DNA of 64,000 nucleotides, taken from positions 1-64,000 of the forward strand of contig JAAXWO010000012.1 of the NCBI GenBank assembly GCA_013334965.1, written 5' to 3'. Positions 8,493 through 14,871 of the stretch are shown here, in pieces; the stretch's first letter is position 1, and the number at the start of each line of letters is the position of its first letter. The stretch comes from Chlorobiaceae bacterium (GTDB lineage Bacteria > Bacteroidota > Chlorobiia > Chlorobiales > Chlorobiaceae). Below the pieces are notes generated by a model. That model did no database searches and was not told the DNA's origin. It saw only the letters and a list, made by a program, of their open reading frames with translations. Both the position numbers and the translations under genes were made by a program.

Positions 8493-9899
8493 TCAGAGAA
8501 ATGCCTCAGCTTTGAGTTTTCGAGTAAAGTTGTTCATTGCCAGGTTGGCTAACCAAACCCAGTTCAGAGGCTTGCCGTACATTCGTTTCATGATTGAACG
8601 CCCTTTGTAGACCTCCTGCTGCAGCTTGACGAAATTATCCAGCAGTTTTTCGCCGGAGATCTTTTTCGGCTCAAACATATAGTGGTAAGTGTCGTACTTG
8701 TCCCAGTTGAAGTGACGGATGCGTGGCTTCATTTCGTCGTAGTAGGGAGTTCCCGGGAAAGGCGTTACCAGCGAAAAGACCGGAAACTCGATCCTGTTCT
8801 GCATGATGAAGTCGTAGGTGGCCTGGAAGCTTTTTTCGGAGTCGTCATCGAAGCCGAACATGAAGTAGCCCTGGATTGCAACGCCGTTATTATGCAGGTT
8901 ACTTACGACAGTCGAGTAGTTCTGGAGCCTGTTGGCTCCCTTGTTCACGCTTTTGAGCACATCGGGGTTAAGTGACTCGAAGCCTATGCTCATCAGGTCG
9001 CACCCAGAGCGGCCTGCGATCTCAGCCACCTCAGGCTTGTGGAGGAAGTTCATTGATATATTGGCGTTCCAGTGGACTCCGAGCTTGGCCATCTCCTCGA
9101 GGAGTTCGGTGAAGTATTGGGGACGAAAGCTGATGTTGTCGTCCATGAACGAGAAGTTCACGTTCCTTTTGCCAAGTCGGTCCTGATGGCTTCTCATTTC
9201 ATCCAGCACAAGATCAATCTCCCTGTACCGGTAACTTTTGCCGTAAACTGTCGGCGTGGTGCAGAAATTGCATCCAACCGGGCAACCTTTCGTGGCCAGG
9301 ATCGGAATGCGCTGGCTGTACCTGTTCGCGTTTTTCGAGTTAAGGGCAAAACTGAAATCAGGACTTTGCATCGCGGTCATCGGGCGCAACGTCTGTGCCC
9401 GATAGATACGTTTCATTGTCCCCTGGATGATGTCGGATGCCAGTTCGTTCCATATCGATTCGACTTCGCCGTAGATAACGCTGGTGCAGTGTTGTGTGGC
9501 CTCGTCGAGCAGCATGGTTGGATGGACTCCGCCGAGCAATACAATTTTTTTCTGTGAAAGGGCCCGGTCGCCAATACGGTAAGCCTTGTTCGCGTTGAGC
9601 GTGCGTGAAGTTATGGCTACTATATCGTATCCGGAAAAGTCTTCAGGGACCTGGTCCCCAGTTCTTTCATCGATGAGAGTGACGTCAAACTGTCTGCTGG
9701 CGAGAGTGGCGACCATGATCAGGTTCAGGGGCATGCTTACGCTTCCTGAATCGACCATCATACTGGTTTCGCTTTTCGGCTGGATCAACAGCCATTTTTT
9801 TCGGATTTTTTGCTTTGCGACAACCCGGTCCAGGGTTTCCGGTAATCTATCATTGAGGTGATTCGGCGCTTCAACGTTGTGATGATAATCTGCGGGCAT
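8493..9899 (-). CDS. BchE-class radical SAM enzyme, candidate bacteriochlorophyllide-modifying (BchQ/BchR-like)
   Basis: The first ~170 residues look like the B12-binding-type domain of BchE-class enzymes. A radical SAM core follows with the 4Fe-4S cysteines Cys206, Cys210 and Cys213 in KGCPVGCNFC. Family members in green sulfur bacteria include BchE (ring closure) and BchQ/BchR, which methylate the C-8 and C-12 side chains of chlorosome pigments. The gene is in an apparent operon directly before a pigment synthase, which supports a pigment role, but the exact member is not settled. The canonical DxHxxG cobalamin motif is not visible. A B12-type radical SAM enzyme of other function is the alternative. 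Confidence 0.75.
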   Translation of the reverse strand: MPADYHHNVEAPNHLNDRLPETLDRVVAKQKIRKKWLLIQPKSETSMMVDSGSVSMPLNLIMVATLASRQFDVTLIDERTGDQVPEDFSGYDIVAITSRTLNANKAYRIGDRALSQKKIVLLGGVHPTMLLDEATQHCTSVIYGEVESIWNELASDIIQGTMKRIYRAQTLRPMTAMQSPDFSFALNSKNANRYSQRIPILATKGCPVGCNFCTTPTVYGKSYRYREIDLVLDEMRSHQDRLGKRNVNFSFMDDNISFRPQYFTELLEEMAKLGVHWNANISMNFLHKPEVAEIAGRSGCDLMSIGFESLNPDVLKSVNKGANRLQNYSTVVSNLHNNGVAIQGYFMFGFDDDSEKSFQATYDFIMQNRIEFPVFSLVTPFPGTPYYDEMKPRIRHFNWDKYDTYHYMFEPKKISGEKLLDNFVKLQQEVYKGRSIMKRMYGKPLNWVWLANLAMNNFTRKLKAEAFL

Positions 9900-9960
9900 A
9901 CCTGTTTACTCTGCTAATGGATAAAACTGATTTCCGAATTGACGTGCGCAGGTAAGCTGT

Positions 9961-10218
9961 TTATTTGCAGAAGCGGGATTGAATCTCCTTGCTGGGACTT
10001 GCGTAACCTGAAACTTTCGGGGAGCTTCCCCTGAAGTTTTTGCTCATGGTGCTGCCACCATAAAGATGCGGATAAGCATTGGCGCCGAGCCTTTTGGTGC
10101 ACTTGCCGACATTTTCGAGATAATCTCCGACGACCCACCAGTGCCCGTCAATAAAGACTTCAAGAAGACGGCCATAAGCTGTGGCCCCCTGAACGAAAGC
10201 TCCTTGCATATTATTCAT
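9961..10218 (-). CDS. Small protein of unknown function in the pigment operon
   Basis: This 85-residue protein is not one I recognise. It is rich in Gly, Tyr and aromatics, with a FIDGHWWVVGDY segment near the start and a basic, Ser/Lys-rich tail. No signal peptide or membrane helix is seen. It lies 61 bases upstream of the radical SAM gene and 49 bases downstream of another unknown gene, all leftward, so it is likely co-transcribed with them. The ATG at 10218 has no obvious Shine-Dalgarno. The overlapping 74-residue frame at 9914-10138 looks like a shadow. Confidence 0.55.
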   Translation of the reverse strand: MNNMQGAFVQGATAYGRLLEVFIDGHWWVVGDYLENVGKCTKRLGANAYPHLYGGSTMSKNFRGSSPKVSGYASPSKEIQSRFCK

Positions 10219-10267
10219 GTTCTAAGGGTTATGATGTTAAACGGTATCGAAAGCCTATTTCTCTGAA

Positions 10268-10750
10268 TCACTTGCGAATCCTGTTTCCCCAGAGCGAGAA
10301 ATCGCTGTCGGAGTCCGAATCTTTTTCTTCCCTGGCTTTAACTGATTCTTCGGGATGCTTTTCCGATAAGCTATTGAAGACTTCTGTTCCGATGATCTTG
10401 AGGCACTCTTCAAGGCTTTCAGCCGCCGGAACCTTGTCTCGCAAAAGCTCATTTTCGGGGAGCTCGTTCCCAATTTCTTCGCTCATATTTCTGACTGATT
10501 GTAACGTTGGATCATGGACGCCTGTGGTGAATCCGCATCGCCCTTGCGGGTGTATTTCGATAAAGCCAAGCCCGGATTCGACCGGCTCGTCCTTTATACG
10601 TTCCATGTCCAGATGTTTAATGTCTATTCGTGGACTGTGGTCGTTTCCTGACAAGAGTGTTTTGGGGGCTGGTGTACCGGCAACTTTGATCGCTAATCGA
10701 GAACCTGACTTTGGCTCTGTGGTCTTTTTGTTAAGCCAATTGAAGGGCAT
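10268..10750 (-). CDS. Unknown acidic protein, first gene of the pigment operon
   Basis: About 160 residues, hydrophilic, with an acidic and Ser-rich tail (EEKDSDSDSDFSLWG). No known domain is recognised. The first ~90 residues contain RLAIKVAGTPAPKT and an HPQGRCGF motif with the protein's only evident conserved-looking Cys. The ATG at 10750 follows TAAGGTG at a good distance; an in-frame GTG at 10756 is less likely. It is the first of four consecutive leftward genes ending in the pigment synthase. A rightward frame of similar length overlaps it but has no good start and is rejected. Confidence 0.55.
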   Translation of the reverse strand: MPFNWLNKKTTEPKSGSRLAIKVAGTPAPKTLLSGNDHSPRIDIKHLDMERIKDEPVESGLGFIEIHPQGRCGFTTGVHDPTLQSVRNMSEEIGNELPENELLRDKVPAAESLEECLKIIGTEVFNSLSEKHPEESVKAREEKDSDSDSDFSLWGNRIRK

Positions 10751-11258
10751 AAACACCTTAAATTATATTTAATCAGTCACTTAGGACATTTTTTAGAAGC
10801 ATTTCTGCTCTGAAATTTGAGCTTCGTTAATCTTGATATTTCAAATTATAATATTTGTGTTAAATTTAATACAAATATTATAAATATTACTTTTTGTGAT
10901 AAAAAACGAGTGCGGTTAAGCGGGATAATTGAATGGGATCGGTTTTTTAAGTAGCATAAAATTAATGACTTAGAGTTTTCTGCCTGTGGTGGTTGTGGTA
11001 GGCGTGTCTGTTTGAAGCCGTAAAGAGCCGAAGGATAAAGAGCATCTCTTTAACGACCCTTACCGAGATTGGGATGAATAAAGGGTGCCGAGTCGGATCG
11101 GAGTGTAATAAACCGCATCGCATACGAGAACGAAGATTCCTGAAGGAAGGATATTCAGTGACTGGATCGTTCCGCTATAAGGAAGGTCGCAAGAATGTCG
11201 TAAGAATCTATTTTTTAAGCTTTTATAAGTATTTTTTTTAAACATAACCCGGACAACA
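10751..11258. promoter_or_regulatory. Divergent intergenic region between the pigment operon and csmB
   Basis: About 500 bases separate the leftward pigment operon from rightward csmB. The left half (about 10790-10980) is strongly AT-rich. A small hairpin AAAGAG-CAT-CTCTTT lies around 11036-11050. Both promoters should be here. I could not assign -10/-35 boxes with confidence, and no believable gene is present. Confidence 0.5.
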
Positions 11259-11486
11259 ATGGCAAACGAAACATCAAACGACTTCACGAGCGCGTTGAAC
11301 AATCTCGCAGAGACGGTTGGCAAACTTGGTCAGATGCAGATTGATTTAGTCACCGAAGGGATTAAATCACTGACATCAGCCATAGAGCCGTTGAGCAAGG
11401 GTTCCGTCGAGATGGCAGAGGGAGCCGTCAATGCCTTGAACCAGGCATTGCAGGGCATTACATCGGCGATAGCTCCGAAAAAGTAA
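11259..11486 (+). CDS. csmB: Chlorosome envelope protein B (CsmB/CsmF family)
   Basis: CsmB-family proteins sit in the lipid monolayer around the chlorosome, the light-harvesting body of green sulfur bacteria. The 75-residue length matches the family. The protein is an amphipathic alpha-helical repeat (ALNNLAETVGKLGQMQIDL, later VNALNQALQGITSAIAPKK), and the SAIAPKK end is typical as I remember the family. CsmF is a close paralog and cannot be excluded. The gene has its own strong terminator and starts a rightward run of small genes. No clear Shine-Dalgarno precedes the ATG. Confidence 0.75.
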   Translation: MANETSNDFTSALNNLAETVGKLGQMQIDLVTEGIKSLTSAIEPLSKGSVEMAEGAVNALNQALQGITSAIAPKK

Positions 11487-11499
11487 GCCTCAGGGCAGT

Positions 11500-11538
11500 C
11501 ATGAAAGCGCCTCTTCGGTGGCGGGAGGCGCTTTCATG
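11500..11538 (+). terminator. Rho-independent terminator after csmB
   Basis: A perfect 14-bp stem (11500-11513 with 11525-11538, CATGAAAGCGCCTC arm) is followed by GTTTTT. It sits 14 bases after the csmB stop, so csmB can be monocistronic. Confidence 0.85.
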
Positions 11539-11568
11539 GTTTTTATCACCACTAAACCATAATGCTCT

Positions 11569-11877
11569 ATGTCTGGAACGGATACGTTACCAATCCAAAT
11601 CTCTCCCGATGGGGTTAAAGGTCTTGCGATGATGGCTCCCGTCATTGGATTCCCACTGATTGTTCACGCTTTGACAGGGGCAGTTATCACAGGAGTTGCG
11701 GGCGTTGGTTTGGCGGCGATATCATCGGTGATGGGGCCTTTCAAAGAGGATATTTTACAGGCGACCAAGGGGATGCTTGTCAGGCAGATACCTTGTGACA
11801 GCCATGATGTTCCTGTGAATTCGGTTATAGATATCGTTTCCGTTACTGAGAACCCGAGTTGTCATGAATCAGTATGA
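11569..11877 (+). CDS. Small hydrophobic protein, possible chlorosome envelope protein
   Basis: This 102-residue protein has a central hydrophobic Gly/Ala-rich stretch (about 18-65, including TGAVITGVAGVGLAAISSV) that could form a membrane hairpin, then a polar tail with two Cys. CsmC, CsmD and CsmH of chlorosomes have similar hydrophobic regions. The link rests on this character and on the csmB neighbour, not on a motif. It starts 31 bases after the csmB terminator. It could instead be an unrelated membrane protein. Confidence 0.5.
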   Translation: MSGTDTLPIQISPDGVKGLAMMAPVIGFPLIVHALTGAVITGVAGVGLAAISSVMGPFKEDILQATKGMLVRQIPCDSHDVPVNSVIDIVSVTENPSCHESV

Positions 11878-12061
11878 TTTAGTGGTTTTCGTATGAGGTG
11901 CAAATATAAACAGCCCTGAACGGAGAGGCGTTCTTCTCATTGCTGAATATCCACCAGTTATTCTTTCTGAAGAATCCTGCTGGACGCCATATGTATACTT
12001 TTGCTTATCAATAAAGCGTAAGATTTGTGGGATTTCAGAAAACCATTTAACCGAAATAGCC

Positions 12062-12298
12062 ATGTCAAGAATTTTGTGGATGCAGGCGATGAGGGGGGCT
12101 TGGACTTCATATGTGAAGAAGATGAATAAAAATATGAAGCCTGATAAATTTGACAGGTATCTCAATCAGGAGATCGATATGGGAATGAAGCTCGAAGAGT
12201 TTGCCGAGTCAGTATTTATACAGGGTTTTGTCGCTGGTGAGAAGTATGCCAAGAGTTTTACGATTGGAACAAAGAAGTGCGAGCCTGAGCTGAACTGA
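12062..12298 (+). CDS. Small hypothetical protein between chlorosome-type genes
   Basis: The 78-residue protein is not recognised. It is charged, with a Lys-rich N-terminal third (MRGAWTSYVKKMNKNM) and an acidic middle (MGMKLEEFAESV), probably mostly helical. No membrane segment or signal peptide is seen. It lies in a run of small rightward genes with 100-200 base spacers. Coding status is likely but not certain. Confidence 0.45.
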   Translation: MSRILWMQAMRGAWTSYVKKMNKNMKPDKFDRYLNQEIDMGMKLEEFAESVFIQGFVAGEKYAKSFTIGTKKCEPELN

Positions 12299-12419
12299 GT
12301 GTTGAGCAGTACATGATTTCCTTTTTTTCAGGCATTCAATAATAATGGGAAGATCTGGATGTGTATGAACGGGAAGAAGGTGCATTTTGTAAACCATCAA
12401 AGTAACGGAGATAGTTGAT

Positions 12420-12656
12420 ATGAGCCAGTCAAATCCTGCTGACCTGGTCAAAAATGCTGTGGGTATTGCCGGCGGTGCCGCGTTGATCGCTCCTGCGGCT
12501 CCTCTTGCGCCCCCTATCCTGCATGGTCTTGCCGGAATAGCAGTGATAGGGTTTGGATTGTTTGCAGCCGGTTCGCTGGTAATGAAGGGCGCTGAAGCAC
12601 TTTCAGGAATGGGTAATTCATTGAAACAGAAGGGGGCTGCCCGCAAGTCAAGCTGA
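12420..12656 (+). CDS. Small hydrophobic protein, possible chlorosome envelope protein (CsmC/CsmD-like)
   Basis: This 78-residue protein is built almost entirely of Ala, Gly, Pro and Leu through residues 10-60 (GIAGGAALIAPAAPLAPP, then GIAVIGFGLFAAGSLVM), with a short basic tail (KQKGAARKSS). The pattern suits a protein buried in a membrane or the chlorosome monolayer, as in CsmC/CsmD/CsmH. I know of no diagnostic motif to confirm this. Position 0.9 kb from csmB supports it. Confidence 0.5.
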   Translation: MSQSNPADLVKNAVGIAGGAALIAPAAPLAPPILHGLAGIAVIGFGLFAAGSLVMKGAEALSGMGNSLKQKGAARKSS

Positions 12657-12808
12657 CCGTATTATGTTTTTCACCCGATATGTCAGTGTCTGCCATTCGT
12701 TTTTTTTAATCAGCCTGACCATTTCATTTCGCAAGCATGAATTTCGTGCAGGGCGAATCTGTTGAGAAGTTGAGCGCGCCGTATTGATGAGCGGTATTGA
12801 GCAGATCA

Positions 12809-13780
12809 ATGTGCCGTTATTTAGTCACGGTTGAGAACCAACACATGCATTACCACCTGCCATTGAGCTGGATACGGACTGAGGCACTCTGTCCGGTTTA
12901 TCGCGATATCACACTGCCATTATCGGGGACCCGGTGGATAACCTATGCAGACGTCCCTCACCATTATTCACTCGATATACTCCAGGAAGACCTCTCGGCA
13001 TCCTTTCCTGACGGGTATGTCTTTCGTGGATGTACTCCCGAAATGGGGGCATATTTCGTGGATCAGAACTGTCGGACATTGAGAACCGGAGCTGAAGCTG
13101 TCCTGGATTTGCAAGGTTCTCACCTGGAGAGGAAAACGGTCCAAAGCTCTCTCATGAGAGGTAGAAAACAGGGTGTTGTCGAAGAGATTGAGCTGACCGA
13201 CGGAAATATGCTGCGTTTTGAGCAATTCCATGCTGAAACAACGCACGGCGGTAAACCTCAGCTCCAGCATGTATTCAGGGGACAACCTTCCAGGCGATGT
13301 CGTGCTTTTGTGTTTCGTACGTTTGGCGGTCAGTGGCTCGGAGCCATGACACTTTCGCCAAGAGGGAACCTGGAAATGCATACGGAGCTGATGTTAAGGC
13401 GCCGGAACGCTCCAGGAGACATTATGGAGTGTCTTGTGGCTGGAATCTTTGAGACTCTCAGATCTGAAAATATGGGTGAATGGAGTCTCGGAGAGGTGCC
13501 TTTCATGACCTTGACGCAGGGCTCAACAGATTTGCTTACCCCTATGGAGCAGCTTATGGTCGGAATTGTCTCCCGATGTAAACATGCGTATGACTTTGAA
13601 GGTCTTTACCGTTTCAAAAACAAGTTTTCACCGAAATGGCGTCCCATCACGCTTTGTGTAAGCGAAGAGCCAACAACGCTATTGCTGACTGAGCTTGCTG
13701 TAGCCATGGGATTTGCCGGGTTGCTGGTACATGAATCCCTTGACTTGCTTGGACAGTCAATCCGGTTTGGGTTTAAATAG
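12809..13780 (+). CDS. DUF2156-like (LPG synthase C-terminal type) acyltransferase-fold protein
   Basis: About 323 residues, resembling the DUF2156 domain found at the C-terminus of lysylphosphatidylglycerol synthases, a GNAT-like fold that transfers aminoacyl or acyl groups. The recognisable part is the end, with GLYRFKNKFSPKWRP near residues 260-275 (family signature F-K-x-K-F-x-P-x-W). The integral membrane flippase of true MprF is absent, so this is a soluble stand-alone domain. Start is uncertain: TTG at 12797 or ATG at 12809. It is followed by an AbiEii-like nucleotidyltransferase gene, suggesting a two-gene unit. Substrate unknown. Confidence 0.65.
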   Translation: MCRYLVTVENQHMHYHLPLSWIRTEALCPVYRDITLPLSGTRWITYADVPHHYSLDILQEDLSASFPDGYVFRGCTPEMGAYFVDQNCRTLRTGAEAVLDLQGSHLERKTVQSSLMRGRKQGVVEEIELTDGNMLRFEQFHAETTHGGKPQLQHVFRGQPSRRCRAFVFRTFGGQWLGAMTLSPRGNLEMHTELMLRRRNAPGDIMECLVAGIFETLRSENMGEWSLGEVPFMTLTQGSTDLLTPMEQLMVGIVSRCKHAYDFEGLYRFKNKFSPKWRPITLCVSEEPTTLLLTELAVAMGFAGLLVHESLDLLGQSIRFGFK

Positions 13781-13872
13781 GTCAGGAGGTGATGGTTTTT
13801 AATCGTCATGCACCTCCATGCCAAAAGTTTCTGACAAATGATCTGAGGCCTTTGCAGACAGGAGTATCCGTT

Positions 13873-14709
13873 ATGAAGGTGATGAGACAACTGCTTGCGA
13901 GATTGGCGTCTGCCGACTCGGAGAGAATTACGAACGGGGTGAAGTCTGCGATGCAGGATGTCGTCCTGGACGGGTTGCAGCGAAACGGTTTTTTCGAGTA
14001 TGCTGTCTTTTGTGGAGACAGTTGCCTGAGGATAGCGTATGGATCGCCAAGACACTCTGGCAACCTTGATTTCTGTTTACTTGAATCCAATGGAGATCCC
14101 CCTCTTGAGAGTTACTTCAATGTCCTGACGACAGAATTTGCCTCACTTGGTATGGACGTTGAAATTACTCTCAACAAGAAGATGGTTCGATTGGGGGCGG
14201 AAGCCTTCTTGCTCAGGCACAGATATCGTTCTTTTGAACTCGCTGTGATTGGAGATAGTGCCCTGAAAATACCCCTGCATCTCTATACCCTTCCATTCAA
14301 ATGGGTTACTATTGAAGAAAAACAGTTGTTTGAGCCGCGCCAATTTTCCATCAGATGCTTTGCCTTGTCAGACCTTTTCATTCTGAAAATGAACACGTTA
14401 CTGTTCAGTAGCGTGAAATCAGAGGTTTCCGGGAGAGATTGGTTCGATTTCGAATGGTTTATAACGAACCGGGTTCCATTGAATTTGTCTCATCTGATTG
14501 GTCAGTTCCTTCAACCTGGCGGTTTGAATGCCCAGCGGTTTTCAGAACAAGAATTTTATGACCGTTTAGAGAGCCGAATTAACGCCATTGACATCGCGGT
14601 GTTAAAAAAAGATGTTTCCCCATTAATCAAATCTCCAGAAGCATTGAATGTCTGGTCACAGAGTTACTTCAGGGAACTGACGAATCAACTGATCATCATC
14701 CGGCAGTAA
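13873..14709 (+). CDS. AbiEii/AbiGii-like nucleotidyltransferase, altered active site
   Basis: A 278-residue protein of the nucleotidyltransferase family that includes AbiEii toxins. The core is CGDSCLRIAYGSPRHSGNLDF (two parts: Gly48-Gly57 and Arg60-Phe67), matching the usual GGT-LR--YG-R-S-DLDF. Here the first metal-binding Asp of DLD is Asn64, and the GG pair is Gly-Asp. GRDWFDFEWF further on is also a family feature. No AbiEi-type antitoxin gene is adjacent; the upstream gene is the DUF2156 protein. The ATG at 13873 has GGAG eight bases upstream and is preferred over the GTG/ATG at 13789/13792. It may be catalytically impaired or use another role. Confidence 0.7.
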   Translation: MKVMRQLLARLASADSERITNGVKSAMQDVVLDGLQRNGFFEYAVFCGDSCLRIAYGSPRHSGNLDFCLLESNGDPPLESYFNVLTTEFASLGMDVEITLNKKMVRLGAEAFLLRHRYRSFELAVIGDSALKIPLHLYTLPFKWVTIEEKQLFEPRQFSIRCFALSDLFILKMNTLLFSSVKSEVSGRDWFDFEWFITNRVPLNLSHLIGQFLQPGGLNAQRFSEQEFYDRLESRINAIDIAVLKKDVSPLIKSPEALNVWSQSYFRELTNQLIIIRQ

Positions 14710-14871
14710 CGCTTCGCAATCTTTCTCCATTCCCATCCAGTGAAGAACCTTTTCGGATGCGGTTTTTGGCGCCGCATTCGGCAGGATGGCGCTCCTTAAG
14801 CTCAGTAAAGGCGTCAATAACGCAAAGGTTTCATATATTCATATTCAGGTATTCTGTCACCGATCGTTCCT

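Noticed and set aside
10272-10772. A 166-codon rightward frame opposite the unknown pigment-operon gene
   Set aside because: The leftward frame has a good Shine-Dalgarno and fits the operon; the rightward one is Ser-rich and without context.
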